Position numbers and translations under genes: made by a program. Positions 22,299 to 31,013 of a DNA stretch of 32,208 bases are shown here, in pieces; within the stretch, counting starts at the first letter, position 1; the number at the start of each line of letters is the position of its first letter. Below the pieces are notes generated by a model. That model did no database searches, was not told where the DNA came from, and saw only the letters and a program-made list of their open reading frames with translations. The DNA is from Treponema sp. (GTDB lineage Bacteria; Spirochaetota; Spirochaetia; Treponematales; Breznakiellaceae), in NCBI GenBank assembly GCA_031256195.1, contig JAIRRB010000035.1:1-32208 (forward strand). Direction: 5' to 3'.

Positions 22299-23735
22299 TT
22301 ACACAAAAAAATCTCTCCCGCTGCCGCAGCGTATCTTTTCTACATTCTCAACAGTCTTCATGCGTACTTCTTCATTGGCAATATGGGGGATTTCTTTTTC
22401 AATGGCGGCGGTGGATTTTTCCCTGAAAGCGTCATCGCCGTAATCCATGGAATATTCGCTCAGGGTCATCAGGGCGTTGGGAAGGCAGACGTTTCCAATC
22501 TGGCCCGATTTTGCCAGAGACATAAATCGGTCACCGGTTCTGCCGCTGCGGTAACAGGCCGTACAAAAACTGGGCAGGTAACCGTCGTCCATTAATTCAG
22601 AAACAATCTCAAGGGCGCTGCGGTCATCGTTGACAAAAAACTGGGGATTTGCCGTTTCATTGCACTCTCGTTTCGCATAACCGCCGACCTCGGTACTGGA
22701 ACCGGCGCTGACCTGCGATATTCCCAGTTGCAGCAGTTTTTTCCGCATTTCATGACTTTCTCTGGTTGAAAGAATCATTCCGGTAAAGGGAACGGCGATA
22801 CGGATAATGGCGACGAGTTTCGCAAAAGTTGCATCATCTACCAGATGGGGAAAATCGGCAATATTCATTCCTGCCGCCGGACAAAGACGGGGAACGGAAA
22901 TGGTATGAAAGCCGACATGGTATTTTTCTTCCAGATGCTCGTTATGAATCATCAGGCCCAAAACTTCAAAATAGGGGTCGGCCAGACCAAACAAAACGCC
23001 GCCGCCAACATCGTCAATTCCCGCTTCCTGGGCGCGGTCAAAGGCGGTCAGATGCCAGGCAAAGTCCTTTTTCGGCCCGGCAAGATGAACACGGTCATAC
23101 GTTGGCTCATGGTATGTTTCCTGAAAGAGAATATAAGTGCCGATACCCGCCTCATGTAACTTGCGGTAGTTTTCGGTTGTTGTTGCGGCAATATTTACAT
23201 TAACACGGCGAATTTCGCCATTTTCAAATTTCATACCGTAAATGGTTTGAATGCAGTCAAGGATGTAGCCGATAGGGCACTCCTTCTCTGATTCACCGGC
23301 CTCAAGCGCAAGCCGCTTATGCCCCATTTTTTCGAGTATTTTGACCTCTTCCCGCAGTTCGTCCATCGTCAGTTTACGGCGGCCAAAACCATGTCCACAG
23401 TTAAAACTGCAATAGGCGCAGCGGTTCACGCAATAATCGCTGACGTATAACGGGGCGAACATGACAATCCGGTTACCGTAGATATGCCGCTTTATCTCAC
23501 CGGCTATATTAAAAATCCGTGCAAGGTGATCGGGGTTTTTATTAACCAGCAGGGCGGCAATTTCGCGGTGATTAAGCCCCTGGAAACGCTCCGCCTTGTC
23601 CAGCGAGCGGCTGACGGCTTCGTCACCGGCATAGCCTGCCTCTCCCAGCAGATTTTCAACATACTCACGGTTGATAAAATGGGTACCCATGTTCTCCAGT
23701 ATAGCGCGGTAAACGGCACTTGTCATTAGGCTCAT
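22299..23735 (-). CDS. hydG: [FeFe]-hydrogenase maturase HydG (radical SAM)
   Basis: Radical-SAM tyrosine lyase that makes the CO and CN ligands of the hydrogenase H-cluster. The radical-SAM cluster motif is C102-x3-C106-x2-C109 (CVNRCAYC). HydG is separated from its relative ThiH by the C-terminal second-cluster motif, here C391-x2-C394-x22-C417 (CTACYRSGRTGDRFM...GNVC). Typical HydG wording is present: HKRLALEAGE, ETYHEPTYDRVHLAGPKKDFAWHL, QVSAGSSTEVGGY. At 478 aa it has normal length. hydE, hydF and a hydrogenase are not in this window. The presence of HydG implies H2 metabolism, as expected of gut treponemes. No clear Shine-Dalgarno at ATG 23735. Confidence 0.95.
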   Translation of the reverse strand: MSLMTSAVYRAILENMGTHFINREYVENLLGEAGYAGDEAVSRSLDKAERFQGLNHREIAALLVNKNPDHLARIFNIAGEIKRHIYGNRIVMFAPLYVSDYCVNRCAYCSFNCGHGFGRRKLTMDELREEVKILEKMGHKRLALEAGESEKECPIGYILDCIQTIYGMKFENGEIRRVNVNIAATTTENYRKLHEAGIGTYILFQETYHEPTYDRVHLAGPKKDFAWHLTAFDRAQEAGIDDVGGGVLFGLADPYFEVLGLMIHNEHLEEKYHVGFHTISVPRLCPAAGMNIADFPHLVDDATFAKLVAIIRIAVPFTGMILSTRESHEMRKKLLQLGISQVSAGSSTEVGGYAKRECNETANPQFFVNDDRSALEIVSELMDDGYLPSFCTACYRSGRTGDRFMSLAKSGQIGNVCLPNALMTLSEYSMDYGDDAFREKSTAAIEKEIPHIANEEVRMKTVENVEKIRCGSGRDFFV

Positions 23736-23791
23736 TTTTTATCTATTATGGAAATTTGGTGAGATATTAAGTTGGACGGGAGTAGTCAATA

Positions 23792-25801
23792 ATGAACGCA
23801 ATACTGCCGTATATTACCGGCCTCATGGGCATTTTGCTGATACTATCTATCGCGGCCCTGATGTTGCTATACCGCGCAAAGGTCCAACTTGCGAAAACAC
23901 TGGAAGAAGAAAAAAACCGGCATCGAAAAGAGATTCATTGGCTGACATCCATACTTGACTCGGTAAGCTCTCCCATTACCGTCACCAATAAAAATATGGA
24001 GTGGACTTTTGTCAACAAAGCGGTTGAGCAATTTCTGAACGTAAAACGGGAAGACATAATAGGCTCGCCGTGCAGCCGCTGGGGAGCCAATATCTGTAAT
24101 ACTGAAAACTGCGGCGTTACCAGGCTGAAAAACGGTTACCGGGAAACATATTTTAAACAGTTCGGCAATGAATACCATGTGCTTGTTTCCTATTTGTACA
24201 ATGAAAAAGGCGAATTGGACGGGCATGTCGAGATGGTCTATGAAGATACCGCCGTCATAAACAGGGAAAAAAAGAAATTTGAGGCATTGGCTCACTGGTA
24301 TGAATCCATTCTTGACGCTATACCGGTTTTTATTTCTGTTACCGACACGGATATGCACTGGACATTTATTAACGCGACGCTTGAGCATGATTTGGGTGTA
24401 CAACGAAAAGACGTTATCGGTAAACATTGCAGCTATTGGGGATTAACCCATTGCAATACCGGTAATTGCAGCATAGAGCGCGCAAAGAACGGTATGCGCC
24501 AGACCTATTTTTCACGGGGAAACATGTCCTGCCAGGCCGATGTCCGGATACTCAGGGACTTAAAGGGCGAAATAATGGGGTATCTGAAACTGGTACAGGA
24601 TATTACCGAACTGGAACAGATGACGAAACAGCAGACGGAGGTAGAAGCCGCCAGCCGCGCCAAGTCGGCGTTTTTGGCCAACATGAGCCACGAAATACGC
24701 ACGCCGCTTAACGCCATTATCGGCATGACAACCATAGGAAAATCCGCCGCCGATCTTGAACGCAAAGATTACTGCTTTGACAAGGTAACCGACGCATCAA
24801 CGCATTTGTTAGGTGTCATTAACGACATTCTTGATATGTCAAAAATTGACGCCAACAAATTTGAACTTTCGCCGGTAGAATTTAATTTTGAGAGAATGAT
24901 TGCGCGGGTGATTGATGTCATTAACTTCCGTGTGGATGAAAAACAGCAAAAACTCACGGTACACATTGATACAGCAATTCCCCCAACCCTGATTACCGAT
25001 GACCAGCGGCTGGCTCAGGTCATTATCAACCTTTTGGGAAACGCGGTTAAATTTACGCCGGAACACGGCTCTATCAACCTTGACGCGCGGTTTTTGGGAG
25101 AAGAAAACGGCTTATGCACCCTGATAATTGAGGTAAGCGACACGGGAATCGGAATCAGCGCCGAACAGCAAAAACACCTGTTCAACTCGTTTCAACAGGC
25201 TGATTCCGTTACGGCGCGCCGGTACGGAGGTACCGGATTGGGCCTTGCCATTTCCCAAAACATTGTCAGGATGATGGGCGGAAAAATTAAAATTAATTCC
25301 GATCCCGGAAAGGGTTCCGTTTTTACCTTTACGATACAGGTGAAAAAAGGCGTTGATACCCATAATGAGACGAACGATTGTCCGGTCAGTGAAATGCCTG
25401 ATATAACCGGCATTTTTTCAGGATACCGTGTTCTTCTGGTCGAAGATGTGGAAATAAACCGCGAGATAGTAAGAACCTTGTTTGAGCCGACACTCCTGGA
25501 AATAGTTGATGCCGAAAACGGGATACAAGCGGTGAGCGCATTCAATGAAGCGCCGGATGCCTATGATTTGATTTTCATGGATATACAAATGCCCGAAATG
25601 AACGGTTATGAGGCAACGCAGTGTATTCGGGCCCTGGACACACCGAAAGCCAAAACTATTCCGATAATTGCCATGACCGCCAATGTGTTTCAGGAGGACA
25701 TTGCAAAGTGCATGGATGCCGGCATGAACGGCCATGTCGGAAAACCCCTGAATTTCAACGAGGTTCTGAACAAACTGCGCTCTTTCCTGAATTTTAAGTA
25801 A
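23792..25801 (+). CDS. Hybrid histidine kinase with two cysteine-motif PAS domains
   Basis: 669 aa. One N-terminal membrane helix (about 7-27), then a short coiled coil. Two PAS domains follow (about 52-155 and 170-275), each carrying C-x7-C-x4-C (Cys94/102/107 and Cys213/221/226). The kinase core has HisKA with His300 ([16 protein letters not shown]), the N box ([12 protein letters not shown]), G1 (DTGIGIS) and G2 (GGTGLGLA). A receiver domain (about 545-665) has Asp597 ([11 protein letters not shown]), Thr629 and Lys651. No periplasmic domain, so sensing is cytoplasmic. No separate response regulator gene is adjacent. GGGAG lies upstream of the ATG. The cysteine triads suggest metal, cofactor or redox sensing (inference). 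Confidence 0.93.
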   Translation: MNAILPYITGLMGILLILSIAALMLLYRAKVQLAKTLEEEKNRHRKEIHWLTSILDSVSSPITVTNKNMEWTFVNKAVEQFLNVKREDIIGSPCSRWGANICNTENCGVTRLKNGYRETYFKQFGNEYHVLVSYLYNEKGELDGHVEMVYEDTAVINREKKKFEALAHWYESILDAIPVFISVTDTDMHWTFINATLEHDLGVQRKDVIGKHCSYWGLTHCNTGNCSIERAKNGMRQTYFSRGNMSCQADVRILRDLKGEIMGYLKLVQDITELEQMTKQQTEVEAASRAKSAFLANMSHEIRTPLNAIIGMTTIGKSAADLERKDYCFDKVTDASTHLLGVINDILDMSKIDANKFELSPVEFNFERMIARVIDVINFRVDEKQQKLTVHIDTAIPPTLITDDQRLAQVIINLLGNAVKFTPEHGSINLDARFLGEENGLCTLIIEVSDTGIGISAEQQKHLFNSFQQADSVTARRYGGTGLGLAISQNIVRMMGGKIKINSDPGKGSVFTFTIQVKKGVDTHNETNDCPVSEMPDITGIFSGYRVLLVEDVEINREIVRTLFEPTLLEIVDAENGIQAVSAFNEAPDAYDLIFMDIQMPEMNGYEATQCIRALDTPKAKTIPIIAMTANVFQEDIAKCMDAGMNGHVGKPLNFNEVLNKLRSFLNFK

Positions 25802-27065
25802 AGGTCTGCACCAGACAATACCGTTTTTTGCCTGCCCGTAAAATCAATTCCCCTTCCGCGTTAAGCCGGTCTGCGCCGATAAGGGCCGCTACATCGCCGA
25901 CTGCTGCAAGTTCGCCACCAGAGCTGGCGCCGCCATTGGCGGCAGACACAAAGGCCCCGCCCTGCTGAACCAGGCGGCGGGCTTCGCTTTTACTGGGGGC
26001 CAGCGCCGCATCACAGAACAGGTCTACAATAGGGTAACCGGCTTCAAACGCGGCGCGGGGAAGTTTGGCCTGGGGCATGGCGGATTTGTCGCCGCCTGAA
26101 GCGCCGCCGCCAAAAGCGGCCTGCGCTCCGGCAAGGGCCCTGTCCGCTTCATCTTTACCATGAATCAGGGCGGTTACTTCCCAGGCAAGGCGTTCCTTGG
26201 CCTTGTTGGGGTTTATGTCCGGCACGGTCAGGGCTTCACATTCTTCGACAGGCAGAAAAGTAAACATCAGCAGAAAACGGCGTATGTCCGCATCCTGCAC
26301 ATTGCGCCAATACTGAAAAAAGTCGTAAGCGCTGGTTAGCGCCGGGTCGAGGAACAACGCCCCTTTTTCGGTCTTGCCCATTTTTTTGCCGTCCGCGGTA
26401 GTGATCAGGGGGAAGGTCATGCCGAAAACTTCCGCCCCCTCAACACGGCGAATCAATTCCACACCGGCGACAATGTTGCCCCACTGGTCGTCGCCGCCAA
26501 TCTGCAGGCGGCATCCGCAGCGGCGGTACAGTTCCAAAAAGTCATAACTTTGCAAAAGTTGATAATTAAATTCAATAAAAGAAAGGCCGGTTTCCATCCG
26601 CATTTTGTATGCCTCAAAACTCAGCATACGGTTCACCGAAAAATGACTGCCAATATCCCGCAAAAAGTCGATATAGTTAAGACCGGCAAGCCAGTCTTTA
26701 TTATTTGCCGTCCATGCGCTCGTGTCGTCAAAGCTGACAAAGCGGTCAAGCTGATTTCGGATGGACTCAGTGTTGGCATCCAGTTGCTCATAACTCAGCA
26801 TTTTTCGCATTTCGGATTTTCCCGAAGGATCCCCAATCCGGGCAGTACCGCCGCCCAGCAGAGCAATTCCCTTATGACCCGCATCCCTCAGATGCCGGAA
26901 GGCAAAATAGGGAACCATGTGGCCGATATGCAGACTCCCGCCGGTAGGGTCAGTGCCTTCGTAAAATATAACCGGCCCCTCGTTCATCAGTTGGGAAAGG
27001 CCCTCTGTGTTGGTGCATTGCTGAAAAAAACCCCGCGCCTTTAAATTCTCAATCGCCGGATGCAT
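25794..27065 (-). CDS. tyrS: Tyrosyl-tRNA synthetase
   Basis: Class I synthetase that charges tRNA-Tyr. HIGH motif at 46-49 ([14 protein letters not shown]), tyrosine-pocket wording ([39 protein letters not shown]), KMSKS-type loop as [14 protein letters not shown], and a C-terminal S4 domain ([14 protein letters not shown]). At 423 aa it has normal length, yet two Gly/Ala/Ser-rich inserts stand out ([15 protein letters not shown] and [16 protein letters not shown]). GGAGG precedes the ATG. Its stop overlaps the end of the convergent kinase gene by 8 bp. Confidence 0.97.
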   Translation of the reverse strand: MHPAIENLKARGFFQQCTNTEGLSQLMNEGPVIFYEGTDPTGGSLHIGHMVPYFAFRHLRDAGHKGIALLGGGTARIGDPSGKSEMRKMLSYEQLDANTESIRNQLDRFVSFDDTSAWTANNKDWLAGLNYIDFLRDIGSHFSVNRMLSFEAYKMRMETGLSFIEFNYQLLQSYDFLELYRRCGCRLQIGGDDQWGNIVAGVELIRRVEGAEVFGMTFPLITTADGKKMGKTEKGALFLDPALTSAYDFFQYWRNVQDADIRRFLLMFTFLPVEECEALTVPDINPNKAKERLAWEVTALIHGKDEADRALAGAQAAFGGGASGGDKSAMPQAKLPRAAFEAGYPIVDLFCDAALAPSKSEARRLVQQGGAFVSAANGGASSGGELAAVGDVAALIGADRLNAEGELILRAGKKRYCLVQTFT

Positions 27066-27082
27066 TATTCCTCCAGTGGAAC

Positions 27083-27112
27083 AGTATACTGTTTTTTCCG
27101 GTTATAAGCCAA
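27083..27112 (-). promoter_or_regulatory. Sigma-70-like promoter for tyrS
   Basis: On the - strand TTGGCT (27112-27107), an 18-base spacer and TATACT (27088-27083), ending 18 bp upstream of the ATG. The -10 lies inside the perfect palindrome ACAGTATACTGT (27081-27092), a possible operator. Confidence 0.6.
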
Positions 27113-27172
27113 GCCGGTGGCTGTTACCGCATATACCAGCAGGGGGCGGCGCTACGGGAGTTTACGCCCATG

Positions 27173-28387
27173 CTATATATCAAAATGAGCTTGATCGGTA
27201 ATGTGCGCTGTTTCTATATTCAGCACCCTGATATTAAGTTTGCGAGCGCTGCTTGCGCCGCTTATCCAGCAGAGTACCGCGTATTGCGCGCCCAGTTGAT
27301 GGCCTATCGAAACGGCTGAATTGTCGTCCACGTTTCCAGACAACTGGAATTCCTGTTCAGCGTTAATCAAAGCCTGACTCGAACGGTCAACTACCTTTAA
27401 ATTTCCCGCCTGAACAACGGATGTGATTATCTGATCTACCGCATCATTAAGCATGGAGCGTTCAGTAGATTTTGTTTGCATAATCATGATAACTGCGCCG
27501 GAGGGCAGTTTTGAATTGAGCACATCGGCTGCATTTTTTACCGCCTTCACAGCCAATCCGGTTCTTTCACTGTCAATCTGGGCCATTTGGACGCTGACGG
27601 CGGCATCGCTTTCGATAGCCTGCCTGAGGATGTCGGCATTTACCCCGGCGGCAACACTGCCGTATCTCTCGGCAATTTCATCGTATTGCCTTATAGCCTC
27701 CTGATATTCGCCATTCTTGACAATGGCCAGAGCCATCTTCATCAGTTGCTTCACCGTTTTGTCTTTTAAGGTTTCATTCATCAATGTGCGATTCGTACTG
27801 ACAACCGTCGGGACAATATCCTGCTGTAGGCTTCTCATTTGAGAATCAACAATTTTTTTCGCAAGTGTCAGCGCATCAGCCAGATTGGCATACGATTCCG
27901 TACTGGAGTCGCTGCTTGAACCCTGTTTTGAAACCTGTCCGAGTTCCATACCGGTCCTTGAACTCCTAACGCCGTACACAAATGCCACCGAGACCTTGCG
28001 TGTATAGGTGATGGTAACAATGGTGTTCCCGTTTTTATCTGTCCTTTCATGCGGAGTCTGCGATTCTTCCGATGCGACGCTCCTTAACTCACCGAAGAAA
28101 ACCCCGTCCGCATTGGGATCGGCCGGGGCTACGATAATAAATTTTCCGGTAGCCGGAATCATTGACTTCGCCCGATCTGTCAGATGCTGCGTAAGCTGCG
28201 CGCCCAGAGAGCCGCCAACCCCGCTTTTATTTTCAAAATCCCTGATACCCAGACTCTTTACGGTGTTCATTCCACTTATGGTAGGCATTCTTACCGACTT
28301 GATAGGTACTGATGTGGCGCAGCCCGCCAAACTTAACATGATTACCGCCTTAACGGCGATAATTCCCCATTTTGTCAGGCTCTTCAT
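27173..28387 (-). CDS. CsgG/LpoB-like lipoprotein
   Basis: 404 aa. Signal peptide with lipobox SLAGC|A (Cys22). After a Val/Ser-rich stretch comes GIRDFENKSGVGGSLGAQLTQHLTDRA, a CsgG-type opening ('I..F.N.SG.G.....L...L'). A central helical part contains a TPR-like unit (LAIVKNGEYQEAIRQYDEIAERYG). A second CsgG-like domain closes it: LNDAVDQIITSVVQAGNLKVVDRSSQALINAEQEFQLSGNVDDNSAVSIGHQLGAQYAVLCWISG. Proteins of this type are outer-membrane-associated lipoproteins (export pores or LpoB-like activators). Two CsgG-like halves in one chain are unusual. GGAGG precedes the ATG. The gene appears to stand alone. Function not defined. Confidence 0.78.
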   Translation of the reverse strand: MKSLTKWGIIAVKAVIMLSLAGCATSVPIKSVRMPTISGMNTVKSLGIRDFENKSGVGGSLGAQLTQHLTDRAKSMIPATGKFIIVAPADPNADGVFFGELRSVASEESQTPHERTDKNGNTIVTITYTRKVSVAFVYGVRSSRTGMELGQVSKQGSSSDSSTESYANLADALTLAKKIVDSQMRSLQQDIVPTVVSTNRTLMNETLKDKTVKQLMKMALAIVKNGEYQEAIRQYDEIAERYGSVAAGVNADILRQAIESDAAVSVQMAQIDSERTGLAVKAVKNAADVLNSKLPSGAVIMIMQTKSTERSMLNDAVDQIITSVVQAGNLKVVDRSSQALINAEQEFQLSGNVDDNSAVSIGHQLGAQYAVLCWISGASSARKLNIRVLNIETAHITDQAHFDI

Positions 28388-28517
28388 GGAACCCTCCTCT
28401 TACATCCAGCCTTCCGGCTGGTAAGTTTTGCCGCGTTTCAGTATACCCGGTAAGGCGGGGTTGTTACAGTAGGCGGATTTTTATGCGGTTCACTTTATGT
28501 CTTTAAGAGTTTAACCA

Positions 28518-28922
28518 TTATTCGTAATCCTTGTGGATCACAAACATAAATTCATAATCATAAGAACCGTAATGAATTGAATTATTGTCAGTCGCATAAC
28601 GTATTGCTATCATACCATTTCTTTCAAGTGAGGCAATAAAGTCGTCAACCTGCGAGCCAAACCCTCTGGCTCGCATAGAATTTTTTACATCACCAATTGA
28701 TTGATTTATAAAACTCATCCCCACACTGGTACTCTCTTGCTTTTTTACATATTCAAGAGCGCTTTTACCTGAATAAATGAAAAGCATACTGTAGGTACTT
28801 GAAGAAATGCCATAATATGACACCTTATAACCTTCTTCCCATTCATTACCGCACCCAACAACCATCATTCCGAATACCAGTGTCATTACCAGCATTCCCA
28901 ACCAGAACCTTTTGTTTACCAT
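28518..28922 (-). CDS. Short lipoprotein with the shared MVNKRFWLGMLVM leader
   Basis: 134 aa. The leader MVNKRFWLGMLVMTLVFGMMVVGC|G has a clean lipobox (VVGC) and is nearly the same as that of the 30192-31013 gene, at DNA level too. The mature 110 residues (EGYKVSYYGISSSTYSMLFIYSGKSALEYVKKQE...HYGSYDYEFMFVIHKDYE) look like a small alpha/beta domain with a central helix (INQSIGDVKNSMRARGFGSQVDDFIASLERNG). I do not recognise it. GGAG with a hairpin directly upstream precedes the ATG. It diverges from an XRE regulator. Surface or periplasmic location is likely; role unknown. Confidence 0.78.
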   Translation of the reverse strand: MVNKRFWLGMLVMTLVFGMMVVGCGNEWEEGYKVSYYGISSSTYSMLFIYSGKSALEYVKKQESTSVGMSFINQSIGDVKNSMRARGFGSQVDDFIASLERNGMIAIRYATDNNSIHYGSYDYEFMFVIHKDYE

Positions 28923-28934
28923 TTGTTTTCTCCT
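28852..28934 (-). repeat. 83-bp start cassette shared with 30943-31025
   Basis: This stretch, covering the ribosome-binding site, start codon and lipoprotein signal sequence, is identical at 81 of 83 positions to 30943-31025, while the mature coding parts show no resemblance. It points to recent exchange or copying of the leader alone. Confidence 0.88.
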
Positions 28935-28935
28935 T

Positions 28936-28953
28936 CACTTTGGCGACAAAGTG
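28936..28953 (-). promoter_or_regulatory. Conserved leader hairpin upstream of the lipoprotein ribosome-binding site
   Basis: CACTTTG-GCGA-CAAAGTG (+ strand reading), a perfect 7-bp stem immediately before GGAG. The same hairpin with loop GCAA precedes the 32013 lipoprotein gene. Confidence 0.65.
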
Positions 28954-29243
28954 TATAAAAAATTAAACAGCTCATACGAGCCATTTTATCCAAATAAACC
29001 GCCGTCAGGCGGGCCGCAAAATTAATTTACGCCTAAAATGCCATATACTTTTAGATTTTCACTCAATTCCATGAACTGTTGAAAAATCATCCTATAAGGT
29101 TCATTTAATTTGTATTATTACATTTTCATGGTGTTTTGTCAAGCATTTTAAGACCTATTATGATTATATTATGTATTTTTTCTGATATTTTCGGCATTTT
29201 AGGCTGTTTTTTGTGTTTTTCAAGTCATTTAGACTAAAGGTGT
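28954..29243. promoter_or_regulatory. Divergent control region with repeated CATTTTA sites
   Basis: Non-coding, AT-rich. GCCTAAAATGCC (29031-29042) is the exact reverse complement of GGCATTTTAGGC (29193-29204). Related half-sites occur as CATTTTAAGACC (29144) and CATTTAGAC (29226); the last forms the dyad TTTAG-A-CTAAA just before the XRE start at 29244. This arrangement suits autoregulation by the XRE protein and control of the divergent lipoprotein gene. A short GC hairpin lies at 28999-29012. Confidence 0.5.
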
Positions 29244-29570
29244 ATGGAAATAAAGACACTTTTTGGGTTAAATCTGAAACGCTATCGAAAAGAAAAGCGT
29301 TTTTCGCAGGAACAACTGTCAGAAAAAATAGACATATCGGTTAAGCACTTAAGTAAAATCGAAAGGGGATTAACGTTTATATCCGCCGACCTCCTTGCAA
29401 AAATATCAAATAATCTGGGGGTTTCTGTCGCTCGTTTATTTTGTATGGAAAATGAAAATATTTATGATGATAATGTATTGAAAAAATTTGACAGGATAAC
29501 AGAGGAACATCTTATAAGAGCAATGGAAGGAATAAAAGGTGATATAAGGAAAAATGAAATAGACGGTTAA
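29244..29570 (+). CDS. XRE-family helix-turn-helix regulator
   Basis: 108 aa. Residues about 8-62 form a Cro/CI-type HTH: LKRYRKEKRFSQEQLSEKIDISVKHLSKIERGLTFISADLLAKISNNLGVSVARLF. The C-terminal 45 residues are charged and helical and could give dimerisation. AAAGG precedes the ATG closely. Divergent from a lipoprotein gene, with operator-like repeats between, so it probably represses itself and perhaps its neighbour (inference). Confidence 0.86.
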   Translation: MEIKTLFGLNLKRYRKEKRFSQEQLSEKIDISVKHLSKIERGLTFISADLLAKISNNLGVSVARLFCMENENIYDDNVLKKFDRITEEHLIRAMEGIKGDIRKNEIDG

Positions 29571-29620
29571 ACTCAAAAGAGACACCATACGCACCCCGCA
29601 AAACCGCATTTTAATGCTCC

Positions 29621-29649
29621 TTGTTTGTGGTGTATTTTCATGCTATATT
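29621..29649 (+). promoter_or_regulatory. Sigma-70-like promoter for the antitoxin gene
   Basis: TTGTTT, a 17-base spacer and TATATT, 73 bp before the antitoxin ATG. The leader contains a GC-rich hairpin region around GACGCCGTATGGCGGC. Confidence 0.58.
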
Positions 29650-29722
29650 TACCTTATGATGCCGTGACGCCGTATGGCGGCGCTTAAATCCATTCCGCTC
29701 ATCACGCGGACCGGAGGGACGC

Positions 29723-29962
29723 ATGAGCGTTACTCAAACCGTAGAAATACCCGCCAATCATCGGTTGATCCTTGACGTACCCCGCGAAGTACCGGCGGGG
29801 CCGGTTATTCTTACTTTTACTCCGGCAAAGTACGGAAGTAATCCCCGAACCGCTGCCCCTGACCGCAAGCCTATTTCGAAATATTTTGGAATTCTTTCTC
29901 CAAACGTTTATGGTGATGGTGTGGCTTATCAGCGAAATATTCGGGATGAGTGGGATGAATGA
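29723..29962 (+). CDS. VapB-like antitoxin
   Basis: 79 aa. N-terminal beta segment QTVEIPANHRLILDVPREVPAGPVILTFTPA is the type seen in antitoxins that precede PIN-domain toxins in treponemes and cyanobacteria (from memory); the C-terminal tail (KPISKYFGILSPNVYGDGVAYQRNIRDEWDE) would clamp the toxin. GGAGGG lies upstream of ATG. Its stop overlaps the start of the next reading frame by 8 bp, the usual toxin-antitoxin arrangement. Since the toxin is broken, it is probably an orphan. Confidence 0.72.
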   Translation: MSVTQTVEIPANHRLILDVPREVPAGPVILTFTPAKYGSNPRTAAPDRKPISKYFGILSPNVYGDGVAYQRNIRDEWDE

Positions 29963-30071
29963 AAGCCGTTTTGTACTTGATACCAATGCGGTGATTTTTC
30001 TTACTACAAGGGGTAATGTAATACCATCCGGCCTTGAATGGCCCGGTTTTAAAACTAAAAACATAGGTTAA
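29955..30071 (+). pseudogene. VapC-type PIN toxin gutted by an in-frame deletion
   Basis: A 38-aa reading frame begins MNESRFVLDTNAVIFLTTRGNVIPSGL, the exact form of a PIN-domain N-terminus with the first catalytic Asp (LDTN). It passes directly into EWPGFKTKNIG, the usual last residues of treponemal PIN proteins (..WPGF..). About 80-90 internal residues holding the other acidic catalytic residues are missing. The frame is kept across the join. Endonuclease activity is not possible. Confidence 0.75.
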
Positions 30072-30110
30072 TATAACTTCCTTATTTCTCATTCTCCCTG
30101 TAAACAAACT

Positions 30111-30141
30111 GTCCGCCGTCTGCTATGGCAAACAGGCGGAC
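30111..30141. repeat. GC-rich inverted repeat downstream of the 30192-31013 lipoprotein gene
   Basis: GTCCGCC (30111-30117) and GGCGGAC (30135-30141) enclose a 17-base loop. On the - strand, where the lipoprotein gene ends, it is followed by AGTTTGTTT, a weak terminator candidate. Confidence 0.45.
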
Positions 30142-30191
30142 AAGTGTGGTTACATATTTATGTATGTCGTAAAACCTGTTAAACCAGAGAA

Positions 30192-31013
30192 TTACCAGTC
30201 ATCGGAAGGCGGTGTACTGGAATTATTAAACGCTATCTGGTATGTACCGCTCGTGGAAGAATCGTACTGAAATACACTACCTTGTGTTACCCTTACATAG
30301 TAGACCTGTCCGTTCGTTACTATTAAAGGTGTGTAATTATTACCTCTACCACTGCGCAAGTTGCTTGCATTACCAAGCGCATCACCGGAATTTGAATAAA
30401 GTCGAATATCCATATTATCCATTGTTCCGAAAATGACATGAAAATATTGTGTACTTGCGTTTGCAGTGAACTTGAACCACTGCTCACCGTTAACCAATAT
30501 ATTCCCATCTGCCCATACTCCAGTGTAAAGACTAACCGCTACGTCAAAAGTGCCGGGCGTAAATTGTACGGAATTGAACGTTATTCGGTATGTACCGCTC
30601 GTGGAAGAATCGTACTGATATACAGTACCTCGTGTTATCTTTACATAATACACCTGTCCGCTTGATACCGAAAAAGATTCATAATTATCACCTCTACCAC
30701 TACGCAAATGGAGTGCATTACCAAGCGCATTACCGGAATTTGAATAAAGTTGTATATCCATATTATTCATCGTTCCGAAAATGACGTGAAAATATTGCGT
30801 ACTTGCGCTTGCAGTGAATTTGAACCACTGCTCACCGCCATCTGGAACAGTACCATCGCTCCAGACATTGGCAGTAAGTTCGATTGCGTTTTTTGGGGTT
30901 TTATTGCCACTATCATCATCATTGTCATCTGTTGGAACATCACACCCAACAACCATCATTCCGAATGCCAGTGTCATTACCAGCATTCCCAGCCAGAACC
31001 TTTTGTTTACCAT
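30192..31013 (-). CDS. Lipoprotein with two tandem beta-sandwich (PPC-like) repeats
   Basis: The ORF track begins at 31031; ATG 31013 (MVNKRFWLG) with AGGAG 7 nt upstream is the real start (273 aa). The lipobox is VVGC|D, followed by an acidic linker (DVPTDDNDDDSGNKTP). Two repeats of about 100 residues follow. Each has the core GEQWFKFTA.ASTQYFHVIFGTM.NMDI.LYSNSG.ALGNA..LRSGRG and ends YQYDSSTSGTY.I.FN, like bacterial pre-peptidase C-terminal domains. The DNA repeat has a 348-bp period (TGTACCGCTCGTGGAAGAATCGTACTGA at 30243 and 30591), so the duplication is recent. Probably a surface binding protein. Divergent from an XRE gene. Confidence 0.85.
   Translation of the reverse strand: MVNKRFWLGMLVMTLAFGMMVVGCDVPTDDNDDDSGNKTPKNAIELTANVWSDGTVPDGGEQWFKFTASASTQYFHVIFGTMNNMDIQLYSNSGNALGNALHLRSGRGDNYESFSVSSGQVYYVKITRGTVYQYDSSTSGTYRITFNSVQFTPGTFDVAVSLYTGVWADGNILVNGEQWFKFTANASTQYFHVIFGTMDNMDIRLYSNSGDALGNASNLRSGRGNNYTPLIVTNGQVYYVRVTQGSVFQYDSSTSGTYQIAFNNSSTPPSDDW

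Noticed and set aside
27081-27097. ACAGTATACTGT followed by TTTTTT as a terminator
   Set aside because: The palindrome has no loop and its core is the -10 of a good tyrS promoter.
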